A stretch of DNA of 40,312 nucleotides from Syntrophaceae bacterium UBA6078 (GTDB taxonomy: Bacteria; Desulfobacterota; Syntrophia; Syntrophales; UBA2210): positions 1 to 40,312 of the forward strand of contig DIXO01000032.1 in assembly GCA_002428735.1 (NCBI GenBank), read 5' to 3'. Below, piece after piece: positions 32,004-40,312 of this stretch. Below the pieces are notes generated by a model. The model ran no database searches and was not told the origin of the DNA. It worked only from the letters and a program-made list of their open reading frames with translations. The position numbers and the translations under genes are program-made. How positions within the stretch are numbered: position 1 is the stretch's first letter; every line of letters starts with the position of its first letter.

Positions 32004-34142
32004 ATGTCGGAACATCGTGATCTGGAAAAATGGAGAAAACTCGCGGAGGGTGAATTAAGAGGGAAACCGGTTGAATCCCTGAACTGGATGACTCCTGAAG
32101 GAATCCTGGTAAAGCCTCTTTACACCGCAGAGGATATTGAAGGCCTGGAATGCGTCAATACGCTCCCCGGTTTTCCGCCTTTTGTGCGGGGTCCCATGGC
32201 CACCATGTATGCCGGAAGGCCCTGGACTATTCGTCAGTATGCGGGTTTTTCAACCGCAAAAGAATCGAATGCTTTTTACAGAAGGAATCTTGCGGCAGGG
32301 CAGAAAGGACTTTCCGTGGCCTTTGACCTTGCGACCCACCGGGGATATGACTCCGACCATCCACGGGTTGTCGGTGATATCGGGAAAGCGGGGGTTGCAA
32401 TAGATTCCGTGGAAGACATGAAGATCCTTTTTGATCAGATTCCGCTGGATGAGATGTCGGTTTCCATGACCATGAATGGAGCTGTCCTGCCGATTCTGGC
32501 CGGGTACATTGTCGCCGCGGAAGAGCAGGGGGTGTCCCAGGATAAACTGACGGGAACCATTCAGAACGACATTTTAAAGGAGTACCTGACCCGTAACACG
32601 TATATCTACCCGCCGGAGCCTTCCATGAGGATTGTATCCGATATTATCGGGTACTGCTCCAAACATATGCCCAAGTACAATACAGTCAGCATCAGCGGGT
32701 ATCACATCATGGAAGCCGGAGCGAATTCCGTCCTTCAGACCGCCTTTACCCTGGCAGACGGTCTGCAATACGTGAGGGCGGCAATGGAAGCGGGACTTGA
32801 TATAGACGATTTCGCACCGCGCCTGTCGTTCTTCTTCGGGATTGGGATGAATTTTTTCATGGACATTGCCATGCTGCGCGCTGCCCGTTTTCTCTGGCAC
32901 GAGCTGATCAATCAATTCAATCCCAAGAATCAGAAGTCATCGGTTCTCAGGACGCATTGCCAGACATCGGGCTGGAGCCTGACTGAGCAGGATCCCTATA
33001 ACAACATCATCCGGACTACCCTCGAATGTATGTCCGCCGCCCTGGGTGGAACACAGTCCTTACATACGAATTCCTTTGATGAGGCTGTTGGACTTCCCAC
33101 GGATTTCTCCGCGAGAATCGCACGAAATACACAGATCATTGTTCAGGAAGAATCGCAGATCTGTCATGTTGTTGATCCTCTGGGTGGTTCATATTACGTT
33201 GAGGCCTTGACCGACGGTATTATCCGGGAGGCGAAAAAGATTATTCAGGAAGTCGAAGAATTGGGCGGTATGGCGAAGGCCATAGAAACGGGTATGCCGA
33301 AGATGCGCATCGAGGAATCGGCAGCCAGAAAGCAGGCCCGCATAGATCAGGGCCTGGATGTGATTGTTGGTGTCAACAAATACAGAATAGAGGAAGACAA
33401 GAGAATTGATGTTCTGGAAGTGTCAGAATCCGTCCGCGAGGAGCAGATCGCCATGCTCAAAGAGATCAAGACGAAACGGGACAACGCAAAGGTGCAAAGA
33501 ACTCTGGCTGCCATAACAAAGGCTTCGGAATCAGGCGCAAATCTTCTCGAAGTATGTATCCCCGCTGTCAGGGCTCGGGCGACGATTGGGGAGATCTCGG
33601 ATGCCATGGAAAAGGTGTTCGGACGGTTTGTCGCAACCACCCAGTGCATATCAGGAACATATGCAGCCGAATACGGCGGAAGCGACATATTTTCATCTGT
33701 GAGAAAAAGGACAGATGAGTTTGAGAAAAGAGAAGGAAGAAGGCCGAGGATACTTCTCACAAAAATGGGACAGGATGGTCATGACCGGGGTATCAAGGTG
33801 ATTGCAACGGCCTTTGCCGATCTTGGTTTTGACGTGGATATCAGTCCCATGTTTCAGACTCCGGAAGAAGCGGCCAAGATGGCTGTGGAAAACGATGTTC
33901 ACGTGGTCGGCGCATCGAGCCTGGCCGCGGGACACAAAGCCCTGGTTCCCCAGCTTGTGGAAGAGCTCAAGAAACAGGGTGGCGGGGATATCCTGACCGT
34001 TGTCGGCGGTGTTATTCCTCCCGGCGACTACGACTTCCTGTATAAAGCAGGAGTGATTGGCGTATTCGGTCCCGGTACGGTTGTTATAGAATCTGCCAAT
34101 AAGATACTAAATGAGCTGGAAAAGAGGAATAAAAAACAGTGA
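32004..34142 (+). CDS. scpA: Methylmalonyl-CoA mutase, full-length with cobalamin domain
   Basis: This adenosylcobalamin enzyme interconverts (R)-methylmalonyl-CoA and succinyl-CoA. It has 712 residues with both parts: the TIM-barrel catalytic domain (RPWTIRQYAGFSTAKESN, SVSMTMNGAVLP, YHIMEAGA, RTHCQTSGWSLTEQDPYNN) and a C-terminal B12-binding domain with KMGQDGHDRG, which holds the cobalt-ligating His in the DxHxxG motif. ATG 32004 is chosen for the family N-terminus; an upstream in-frame ATG at 31935 would add 23 unrelated residues. Its stop overlaps the GTG start of meaB. It works in propionate oxidation or formation. Confidence 0.97.
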   Translation: MSEHRDLEKWRKLAEGELRGKPVESLNWMTPEGILVKPLYTAEDIEGLECVNTLPGFPPFVRGPMATMYAGRPWTIRQYAGFSTAKESNAFYRRNLAAGQKGLSVAFDLATHRGYDSDHPRVVGDIGKAGVAIDSVEDMKILFDQIPLDEMSVSMTMNGAVLPILAGYIVAAEEQGVSQDKLTGTIQNDILKEYLTRNTYIYPPEPSMRIVSDIIGYCSKHMPKYNTVSISGYHIMEAGANSVLQTAFTLADGLQYVRAAMEAGLDIDDFAPRLSFFFGIGMNFFMDIAMLRAARFLWHELINQFNPKNQKSSVLRTHCQTSGWSLTEQDPYNNIIRTTLECMSAALGGTQSLHTNSFDEAVGLPTDFSARIARNTQIIVQEESQICHVVDPLGGSYYVEALTDGIIREAKKIIQEVEELGGMAKAIETGMPKMRIEESAARKQARIDQGLDVIVGVNKYRIEEDKRIDVLEVSESVREEQIAMLKEIKTKRDNAKVQRTLAAITKASESGANLLEVCIPAVRARATIGEISDAMEKVFGRFVATTQCISGTYAAEYGGSDIFSSVRKRTDEFEKREGRRPRILLTKMGQDGHDRGIKVIATAFADLGFDVDISPMFQTPEEAAKMAVENDVHVVGASSLAAGHKALVPQLVEELKKQGGGDILTVVGGVIPPGDYDFLYKAGVIGVFGPGTVVIESANKILNELEKRNKKQ

Positions 34143-35122
34143 CAACGACAAGTGCCCAGGATTATACGCGGGGCGTACTGGCACATGACAGGCGGATACT
34201 CGCCAAGACCATAACACTGATTGAAAGTTCCCTTCCGGCTCATCAGACGATGGCACGAGAGGTGATTGATCTCCTGATTCCCCATACGGGGAAGGCAGTG
34301 CGTTTAGGAATAACGGGAGTTCCCGGTGCGGGGAAAAGCACCTTTATAGAAAGTTTCGGGACAATGCTTGTGGGGAAGGGGAAAAAAGTGGCTGTTCTGG
34401 CCATTGATCCGAGCAGTGTACGAAGCAGAGGGAGTATCCTTGCCGACAAGACCCGCATGGAAAAACTGTCGGTTGCAGAGAATGCCTTCGTCAGGCCATC
34501 CCCATCAGGAGGAACCCTCGGCGGCGTTGCGCGCAAAACCAAGGAAACCATGCTGGTCTGTGAAGCTGCCGGTTTTGATGTGGTCATTGTTGAAACCGTG
34601 GGGGCCGGCCAGTCCGAGGTGGCCGTCGCTTCAATGGTTGATTTCTTTCTGGTACTGATGATTCCCGGCGCGGGAGACGAGATTCAGGGAATAAAAAAAG
34701 GCATTGTGGAACTTGCCGACGCCATTGTCATTAACAAGACGGACGGGGAAAATGTGGCGAAGGCGAACCTGGCAAAAAGACAGTATGAAATGGCCCTTCA
34801 CTTCTTAAAACCTTTCTCATCCAACTGGACGCCCCCTGTTCTTACGTGCAGTGCCTTGGAAATGACCGGTATAGAAGAAGTCTGGGAGACTGTTGCAGAG
34901 TACACCAAGAGGCTTGGCGCTACCGGGGAGCTTGAAGCGAAAAGGAAAACCCAGAACATTGACTGGCTCCGGTTTCTCGTCCAGCAGGGATTGAGGGAGT
35001 GGTTCTATAAAAAACCGTATATTCAGAAAATGATACCGCCGATTGAGAAGGAAGTGGAGGAGGGGGCAATCGCCCCCACAACCGCGGCGGATAGATTGCT
35101 TGCTCTCCTGGACGATCAATAA
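34139..35122 (+). CDS. meaB: Methylmalonyl-CoA mutase-associated GTPase MeaB
   Basis: This is a G3E-family GTPase that protects and reloads the mutase with adenosylcobalamin. It has 327 residues from a GTG start overlapping the mutase stop (GTGA). Walker A is GVPGAGKST, the switch segments include DPSSVRSRGSILADKTRM and ETVGAGQSE, and the base-recognition motif is NKTDGEN. The coupling with the mutase gene makes the assignment firm. Confidence 0.96.
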   Translation: MTTTSAQDYTRGVLAHDRRILAKTITLIESSLPAHQTMAREVIDLLIPHTGKAVRLGITGVPGAGKSTFIESFGTMLVGKGKKVAVLAIDPSSVRSRGSILADKTRMEKLSVAENAFVRPSPSGGTLGGVARKTKETMLVCEAAGFDVVIVETVGAGQSEVAVASMVDFFLVLMIPGAGDEIQGIKKGIVELADAIVINKTDGENVAKANLAKRQYEMALHFLKPFSSNWTPPVLTCSALEMTGIEEVWETVAEYTKRLGATGELEAKRKTQNIDWLRFLVQQGLREWFYKKPYIQKMIPPIEKEVEEGAIAPTTAADRLLALLDDQ

Positions 35123-35210
35123 TGTTTCTCTTATGCGCTGCTATAAGGGAGGGGAAGGAAGAGAATTCGCAGACTATTACAGAACAGAGGCCATGAAGGA
35201 GGTGAAGGAG

Positions 35211-35867
35211 ATGCTTACATGGGAAGAACTTTCCGAGTTAACCAGAACACGGCGCTCAATCCGTAAATTTGAGAATACACCGGTACCGGAGGATATTCTT
35301 CTTAAGGCTCTGGAACTGGCCACCTGGGCGCCTAACGGAGGGAACCAACAGGCGTGGCGGTTTCTGGTCATCAGCAACCGGGATCTGATCGGGAAGATGG
35401 CGGACGCAGTCAAAGGCAAGACTGAGCTGATGATTTCGTGGCCGGAAGCCCGGGCGTTTGAAGACAGTGCGGCGCGATGGCGCAAGAATTCCGATTTCTT
35501 CCGGGAAGCGCCGGTTTGTGTCGCGGTTCTGATGGGGAGGTATTCCAGCATCGCCGATCAGATTTTGCGAGCCCGTGGAGAGACAGACCCCATTGCCCGG
35601 GAGATCAGGTCAAGCCGTGAGATCGGAAAATCCAGCCTCCAGAGTGCGGCCGCGGCTATCACCTACCTGTGTCTTTTTCTGCATTACTTCGGGCTGGGGA
35701 CCACATGGATGGCGGGGCCCCTCCAGGCCAAGAAAGAGATCGAGCAACTTCTGGATGTATCTCCTGAATGGGATTTTGTGGGCCTCATTCCTGTGGGATA
35801 CCCGGCGGAAACCCCGAAAACACCATCCCGAAAACCTGTCCGGGACGTGGTGCGGTTCTTCCGGTGA
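35211..35867 (+). CDS. Nitroreductase-family flavoprotein
   Basis: This is a predicted FMN-dependent oxidoreductase of 218 residues. The family opening RTRRSIRKFENTPVPEDIL with the phosphate-binding Arg residues, then LATWAPNGGNQQAWRFLVI, is clear, and a C-terminal VGLIPVGYPAETP fits. Substrates in this family range from nitroaromatics to quinones and flavins and cannot be told here. ATG 35211 has an excellent AAGGAGG eight bases upstream; earlier in-frame starts (35193, 35043) lie on or before that ribosome site and partly inside meaB. Confidence 0.88.
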   Translation: MLTWEELSELTRTRRSIRKFENTPVPEDILLKALELATWAPNGGNQQAWRFLVISNRDLIGKMADAVKGKTELMISWPEARAFEDSAARWRKNSDFFREAPVCVAVLMGRYSSIADQILRARGETDPIAREIRSSREIGKSSLQSAAAAITYLCLFLHYFGLGTTWMAGPLQAKKEIEQLLDVSPEWDFVGLIPVGYPAETPKTPSRKPVRDVVRFFR

Positions 35868-35935
35868 TGCTGTCTTTGCGAAGGCATGTCTTATCATTTC
35901 AGGGGAAAACAGATTCTTGCGAACAAAAGCTGGAT

Positions 35936-36061
35936 ATGGATAAAAATCATCCGACCCTTGACGCGTGGGTCCGCCGCGGGCTGCGTTGGTTAAATGGGCT
36001 TCATGAAATGATGGAGGTTATTCCCCCTCACCCCGTGATGGCGTTTCATTGCTCCTCCTGA
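35936..36061 (+). CDS. Possible 41-residue ORF in the nitroreductase-GYD gap
   Basis: An ATG at 35936 opens a 41-codon frame (MDKNHPTLDAWVRRGLRW onward). No good ribosome site precedes it and I recognise no family. It is listed because it is the only plausible coding stretch in the 318 bases between 35867 and 36186. The other identifiable item in that gap is the promoter at 36068. Confidence 0.2.
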   Translation: MDKNHPTLDAWVRRGLRWLNGLHEMMEVIPPHPVMAFHCSS

Positions 36062-36067
36062 AGTTCG

Positions 36068-36096
36068 TTGACTGTCTGACCTGATAAGTATAAAAT
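36068..36096 (+). promoter_or_regulatory. Sigma70-type promoter upstream of the GYD gene
   Basis: TTGACT (36068-36073) and TAAAAT (36091-36096) are separated by 17 bases. Initiation near 36103 would give a leader of about 80 nt for the gene at 36186. Confidence 0.6.
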
Positions 36097-36185
36097 TCAC
36101 TCCATAATGGATATAGCCAGGGGGAGCGGGAGGGGATTCATTTTTCAGGACCGCTCACGAACCATCGGAAAGGAGGCTTTCAACC

Positions 36186-36479
36186 ATGCCGATATTCATG
36201 ATGTTTGGCAAGTATTCGACAGAGGCCCTGCAGGGCGCTTCGCCGGAACGGACAAAAAAGGCGGTTAAAATCATCGAGAAGAACGGAGGAAAAGTAATTT
36301 CGATGTACGCCGTGGCAGGGGAACATGATCTCGTTTTCACCCTTGACTTCCCCGACACGGAGAAGGCGATGTCAACCTCGCTGGCGATCGGTCAATTAAC
36401 GGGGATCTCCTTTGTTACATCTCCCGTTGTCGACGTGGAACAGTTCGACAAGCTGATGTCCGAGGTGAAGAGCCTCTAA
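36186..36479 (+). CDS. GYD-domain protein
   Basis: It is a small dimeric alpha/beta-barrel protein of 97 residues in the GYD family (PF08734 type), with MPIFMMFGKYSTEAL, ERTKKAVKIIEKNGGKVISMYAVAGEHDLV and a conserved PDTEKAM segment; the family's GxYD motif reads GEHD here. The function of the family is not established. AAGGAGG precedes the ATG. It has its own sigma70-type promoter and is probably a single-gene unit. Confidence 0.85.
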   Translation: MPIFMMFGKYSTEALQGASPERTKKAVKIIEKNGGKVISMYAVAGEHDLVFTLDFPDTEKAMSTSLAIGQLTGISFVTSPVVDVEQFDKLMSEVKSL

Positions 36480-36642
36480 CGCAACCGGTAAAGAGCTGTT
36501 ACTCCTTCGCGTTGCCGCCTGTACATGCCACCCTTGAAGGGCTTGTTTTTTCTCATTGACTTTCTTCCTGAAGAGGCATAGATGCTGCTCCAATTCAGCC
36601 ACTCTTCGCGTGAGATGGCACGAATGGGGCTGTTATCGATAT

Positions 36643-37881
36643 ATGCTTTCAGTGATTATTCTGGCGGTTGTCTTCGTAGCGATCTCTGTCAGACAGGTGG
36701 GCACGATACGGGTCGGGATCTGGCAGATCATGCTCTGCGGAGCCGTGCTTACTCTTGTCTCAGGAGAGATATCCCCCGCGCGCGCCTTAGCAGCAATCAA
36801 TGTCGATGTGATCCTCTTTCTCTTCGGGATGTTTGTCATCGGGCAGGCTCTCGAGGAGAGCGGTTATCTGGCGTGGCTTTCGTTCCAGCTTTTCAGGCGG
36901 GTAAAATCGGTAAATCAGCTCGTCCTTTTTATCCTCTTCGGCATGGGCTTCCTGTCGGCGTTTCTCATGAACGACACGGTGGCGATTATAGGGACGCCTA
37001 TCGTGCTCTATCTCGCGAGGAGGCACGCCATCTCCCCCAAACTTCTCCTTTTCGCTCTGGCGTTTTCCATTACCATCGGGAGCACCATGAGTCCCATCGG
37101 GAACCCCCAGAATCTTCTGATCGCCATACACGGAAACATTCCCAATCCATTTGTCGCGTTTCTCCGCCACCTCTTCCTGCCGACGGCTCTGAACCTTCTC
37201 ATAGCGTATTTCCTTCTGAAATGTTTCAACGGAAGCCACTTCCGTCACGCGCCGCTGAACCACGAACCGGAAATGATACAGGACCCATGCCTTGCCCGCC
37301 TCTCACAGGTATCGCTCATTTTGATCATCATGCTGATTGCGGCAAAAATCATCCTGGTCTTTTTCGGCATATCGAGTGAGTTCAGGCTGACCTACATCTC
37401 CCTGGCCGGTGCCTTTCCCGTTCTTCTCCTCAGCCCGAAACGGTTCAGGATCGTGAAGAATATCGACTGGTCCACCCTTGTTTTCTTCGCGGCCATGTTC
37501 GTGCTGATGCAGAGCGTGTGGGATTCCGGCATATTTCAATCGGCAATTGCCGTGCTTCCCGTCGATATCACCTCCGTTTCGATGATCTTCACCGTGAGCG
37601 TTCTGCTTTCTCAGCTTATCTCAAATGTCCCCCTTGTTGCGCTGTACCTCCCGATGCTGATGCATGCCGGGGCTTCCGCGGAGCGGATGATCGACCTTGC
37701 CGTTGGGAGTACTATCGCGGGGAACCTGCTGATTCTTGGAGCGGCCAGCAATATCATTATAATCCAGAATGCGGAGAGGAGAGGATCGGTTGGTCTCAGC
37801 TTCCGTGAATTTGCGGCAATCGGAATCCCCCTGACCGTGCTCAACCTGGCGGTTTACTGGCTGTGTATGGAATTCCTGTGA
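36643..37881 (+). CDS. Ion-transporter-superfamily permease (ArsB/NhaD/CitM-like)
   Basis: It is an integral membrane protein of 412 residues with about 11-12 helices. FLSAFLMNDTVAIIGTPIVL and SITIGSTMSPIGNPQNLLIA in the first half, and ISNVPLVALYLPML and LILGAASNIIIIQNAE in the second, are the paired inverted-repeat motifs of the CitMHS/ArsB/NhaD group. The transported ion (Na+/H+, arsenite or an organic anion) cannot be told. ATG 36643 is chosen because hydrophobic sequence begins there; an upstream in-frame TTG at 36556 would add 29 mostly basic and Cys-containing residues atypical of the family. The ribosome site is weak. Confidence 0.88.
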   Translation: MLSVIILAVVFVAISVRQVGTIRVGIWQIMLCGAVLTLVSGEISPARALAAINVDVILFLFGMFVIGQALEESGYLAWLSFQLFRRVKSVNQLVLFILFGMGFLSAFLMNDTVAIIGTPIVLYLARRHAISPKLLLFALAFSITIGSTMSPIGNPQNLLIAIHGNIPNPFVAFLRHLFLPTALNLLIAYFLLKCFNGSHFRHAPLNHEPEMIQDPCLARLSQVSLILIIMLIAAKIILVFFGISSEFRLTYISLAGAFPVLLLSPKRFRIVKNIDWSTLVFFAAMFVLMQSVWDSGIFQSAIAVLPVDITSVSMIFTVSVLLSQLISNVPLVALYLPMLMHAGASAERMIDLAVGSTIAGNLLILGAASNIIIIQNAERRGSVGLSFREFAAIGIPLTVLNLAVYWLCMEFL

Positions 37882-38049
37882 GGAAGGGGTGAAGTCTCGA
37901 TTACGATGTGATCGGGACAAGCGCGGCTAGGCAGTGCGTCCACGCGAAGAGCACTTTGTTCTTGCTTTTCCGTGTCCCTATCCGGTACATGGACGCGTGC
38001 ACTAAGGGATGCGGTAATAAATAGATCGGGCGTGGGGTATACTGACGAG

Positions 38050-39261
38050 ATGGGTAATGAACAGTCATCTGTGGTGACGGAGGGCAGCGACCAGACAGAA
38101 GGATTAGAGCCCCGGCCGTACGTGATGCCTGTTGTTATTCTGACGGTAGTCTTCTTCCTCAATTTCATTTCCCGGATCATTCTCTCCCCTCTCGTCCCCG
38201 CCGTGGAATCGGACCTCGGGCTCAGCCACGGGACCGTCGGGTCATTTTTTCTCCTGATCACTGCCGGTTACTTCGTCTCCCTCATCTGTTCCGGATTCAT
38301 CTCGTCGCGCATCAACCACCGATGGACAATTGCCCTCTCTCTTGTCATGCTCGGCTGCGGGCTGCTTTTTGTTTCACGCGCGGCCACCACCAGCACGATT
38401 GCCCTCGGGATGTTTGCCATTGGGCTCTTCACCGGGTTTTACCTCCCGTCGGGGATCGCTGCCGTAACCAGCCTCGTCCATCCCACCAGATGGGGACGGG
38501 CTCTCGCAATCCATGAACTGGCACCGAGCCTGGGTTTTCTGATGGCTCCCCTTCTTGCTGAGGTGCTCCTGGTTTTTGTTTCCTGGCGGGGCGTGGTGGC
38601 GACAATCGCCGTTATTACCCTGCTCGCGGGGGCGATTTTCCCCTGGATTTTCCGCGTGGGGGAGCTTCATGGCAAGAGACCGGAACTGCACTCCGCTCTC
38701 GCCCTCTTCAAGGACCCCTCATTTCTGATTATTACCGCTCTCTTCTCTCTGGGGATCGGGAGTACGATCGGTGTCTATTCCATGCTCCCCCTCTATCTTG
38801 TCGTTGAACACGGGATCGAACGGGTAGAGGCAAATACCCTGGTTTCCCTTTCACGCCTTCTGACTCTCGGGACTGTTTTTCTTGGGGGGTTGGCAGCGGA
38901 CCGTTTCGGCAAGGTGTGGACTATCCGGTTCGTCCTTTCTTTTACCGGAGTTATTACTATCCTTCTGGGGCTCGTCCCTGCTCCCTGGTTGAAAGGAATG
39001 GTCCTCCTTCAGCCTCTTCTTTCGGTCTGTTTTTTCCCGGCGGGGTTTGCCCTCCTCTCGGCGACAGTTCCCCCGGAAAGCAGAAACCTGGCTGTTTCCT
39101 TCTCGATTCCCGTTGCTTTCCTGGTCGGAGCGGGGCTCTTTCCCATGGGAATTGGTTTTATGGGCGATGCCGGCATCTTCGAATTCGGGTTTATGACGGT
39201 GGGAGGGCTGATTTTTACCGGCGGCATCCTCACCCGCTTTACAAAGATGGGGGAAGGATAG
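38050..39261 (+). CDS. Major facilitator superfamily permease
   Basis: It has 403 residues with 12 predicted helices. A polar N-terminus of about 25 residues precedes the first helix, and the loop between helices 2 and 3 reads GFISSRINHRW in place of the classic GxxxDRxGRR; a more typical GLAADRFGKVW lies between helices 8 and 9. The substrate is unknown. ATG 38050 has no clear ribosome site, and TATACT at 38038-38043 would place a transcript start almost at the ATG. Its stop codon directly abuts the stop of the convergent patatin gene, with no base between. Confidence 0.88.
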   Translation: MGNEQSSVVTEGSDQTEGLEPRPYVMPVVILTVVFFLNFISRIILSPLVPAVESDLGLSHGTVGSFFLLITAGYFVSLICSGFISSRINHRWTIALSLVMLGCGLLFVSRAATTSTIALGMFAIGLFTGFYLPSGIAAVTSLVHPTRWGRALAIHELAPSLGFLMAPLLAEVLLVFVSWRGVVATIAVITLLAGAIFPWIFRVGELHGKRPELHSALALFKDPSFLIITALFSLGIGSTIGVYSMLPLYLVVEHGIERVEANTLVSLSRLLTLGTVFLGGLAADRFGKVWTIRFVLSFTGVITILLGLVPAPWLKGMVLLQPLLSVCFFPAGFALLSATVPPESRNLAVSFSIPVAFLVGAGLFPMGIGFMGDAGIFEFGFMTVGGLIFTGGILTRFTKMGEG

Positions 39262-40116
39262 CTACTCCAGATACCGGGTCAGCCTTTCAAAGGCCTTTTC
39301 CGCGTCTTCGTATCCTTGGTCATAGGTGGTGTAGAGTTTGACCTTGCTGCGCTCGATCCGGCCCACCGGCAGGTCTGAACGGGGACGGATGATGAAGGCT
39401 TCTCCCTTGTGCTCCATTCTGTCGATACAATCCATCGTTTCATTGTATTCGGCATGCCTGCGTCCGAGGGCGTGGGACAAGCCGGGAAAGCGTGGATAGC
39501 GGAGGCGTGCGATCCGGCTCAGGGGAGAGGGCTTCTTTCGGTACCCCTTGGGCCGTGTCAGGATGAGAACATGCTTCGTATTCCCGTCACGGATGCTTTT
39601 CCCGATGGGAACGGAATCGGATATTCCTCCGTCCATGAGGATCAGCCCGTTGAAACGGACCGGTCTGGAGATAAAAGGAATGCAGGTCGATGCCCGCAGA
39701 ACGGGGAGATACTCTTCCCCCAATGCATTCTTTTCAAAATAGAGCGCCTCTCCGGTGACGCAATCGGTGGCGACAGTGATGCACCGTACCTCACTATTTC
39801 GGAAGGTTTCGTAATCGAAGGGGACCAGTGAATGGGGGATCGTGTCGAAGATGAAATCCATCCCGAAGAGTTCCCCTCCCGCCAAGAGACGCAGGTAACT
39901 GAGATAGCGGGAATCGTTGACGTACCTGATATTGACGATTCTGTTCCGTTCGGGCTGGCGGGAGACGTAATTGGCGGCGTTGCAGGCCCCCATGGAGACG
40001 CCGATTACATAGGGAAAGAAGAGCCCTTTGTCCATGAAGAACCGGAGGACGCCCGAGGTATAGACTCCCCGGAGCCCGCCCCCTTCGAGTATGAGGCCGC
40101 TGCCTTTCAGATCCAT
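39262..40116 (-). CDS. Patatin-like phospholipase
   Basis: It is a predicted lipid acyl hydrolase of 284 residues with a Ser-Asp dyad. The oxyanion loop is LILEGGGLRGVYTSGVL, the nucleophile elbow is GVSMGA (Ser near residue 40), and the catalytic Asp is in MDGGISDSVPI. It resembles the YjjU/RssA-like bacterial branch without a signal peptide. Codon 40116 is chosen because the family motif begins a few residues later; the frame stays open upstream to 40272, but that part encodes an unrelated sequence and overlaps the repeat-bearing region at the window edge. The ribosome site is weak. Confidence 0.9.
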   Translation of the reverse strand: MDLKGSGLILEGGGLRGVYTSGVLRFFMDKGLFFPYVIGVSMGACNAANYVSRQPERNRIVNIRYVNDSRYLSYLRLLAGGELFGMDFIFDTIPHSLVPFDYETFRNSEVRCITVATDCVTGEALYFEKNALGEEYLPVLRASTCIPFISRPVRFNGLILMDGGISDSVPIGKSIRDGNTKHVLILTRPKGYRKKPSPLSRIARLRYPRFPGLSHALGRRHAEYNETMDCIDRMEHKGEAFIIRPRSDLPVGRIERSKVKLYTTYDQGYEDAEKAFERLTRYLE

Positions 40117-40223
40117 CAGGGACACCGCAGTCGATGAAAAACGTTGACGCTGAAATATATCCGCTGAAACATTCTTTGTCAATACACCCGAGAAGCCTTG
40201 ATCCACCACCAAAAAAATAATAA

Positions 40224-40291
40224 ACCTCGTTGATCCTGATAAAACAGGGTGATAGAGTTTTTGTGAGTGCAAAAACCATCATCAACGAGGT
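40224..40291 (+). repeat. Nested inverted repeats at the right edge
   Basis: ACCTCGTTGAT (40224-40234) and ATCAACGAGGT (40281-40291) are perfect 11-base inverted repeats; between them GTTTTTG (40257-40263) and CAAAAAC (40270-40276) form a second perfect pair. The outer right arm contains the GAGGT ribosome site of the gene starting at 40301, so the fold could hide that site. This is a known way of limiting transposase translation from outside transcripts. Confidence 0.6.
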
Positions 40292-40300
40292 GAAACGAGT

Positions 40301-40312
40301 ATGTCACAAGGT
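40301..40312 (+). CDS. Start of a gene cut by the window edge (possible IS1380-type transposase)
   Basis: ATG at 40301 is preceded by GAGGTG at 40287-40292 and opens MSQG before the window ends. Transposases of the IS1380 family commonly begin M(T/S)QG, and the upstream structured leader fits an insertion element. Four codons cannot establish this; any other protein is possible. Confidence 0.35.

Overview
The window looks like a chromosomal stretch from an anaerobic member of the Desulfobacterota (former Deltaproteobacteria), possibly related to the syntrophic or sulfate-reducing lineages. This is inferred from the gene order rpsB-tsf-pyrH-frr-uppS-cdsA-dxr-rseP, a short EF-Ts of about 200 residues, sigma54 enhancer-binding regulators, TRAP and branched-chain-type transporters, CoA-transferase and methylmalonyl-CoA metabolism, and G+C-rich coding DNA. 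No rRNA, tRNA or CRISPR array was seen.

Positions 1-12745 are housekeeping. A translation, lipid and isoprenoid block (rpsB to rseP, then tsaB) is followed by phosphatidylethanolamine synthesis (psd-pssA, behind a near-consensus sigma70 promoter), then asd, rsmD, coaD, an aspartate-type aminotransferase and a tiny membrane protein. A strong intrinsic terminator separates frr from uppS.

Positions 12902-25305 are transport and acyl-CoA metabolism: a complete livJHMGF ABC importer; on the minus strand a regulator, a MaoC-type hydratase and a CoA-transferase; and a divergent dctPQM TRAP importer. The regulator is a PAS-AAA+-Fis sigma54 activator. The TRAP operon has a sigma54 promoter and an upstream inverted repeat, and a weaker sigma54-like site lies before the hydratase gene. 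Both importers carry a stable hairpin just after the binding-protein gene. The TRAP operon ends in a 15-bp-stem terminator.

Positions 25398-31084 hold the most unusual part. A second sigma54 activator, with a Cys-rich PAS domain, is followed by a nested dyad of TGCAAC/GTTGCA hexamers, a near-perfect sigma54 promoter, and five co-directional genes: a NifX/NifB-like small protein, a Tat-exported metallo-beta-lactamase-fold protein, a roughly ten-helix membrane protein of no family I recognise, an unknown soluble protein with a His/Cys-rich tail, and an 87-residue unknown protein. I propose these as one regulated, previously undescribed functional unit; its chemistry is unknown.

Positions 31085-40312 begin with a lower-G+C stretch without a recognisable gene, ending in a 5'-truncated remnant of a biotin-dependent carboxyltransferase (MmdA/PccB type). 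Methylmalonyl-CoA mutase and its MeaB GTPase chaperone follow directly. Then come a nitroreductase, a GYD-domain protein, an ion-transporter-superfamily permease, an MFS permease and a convergent patatin-like phospholipase. The last 90 bases contain inverted repeats and the first codons of a gene that may be a transposase.
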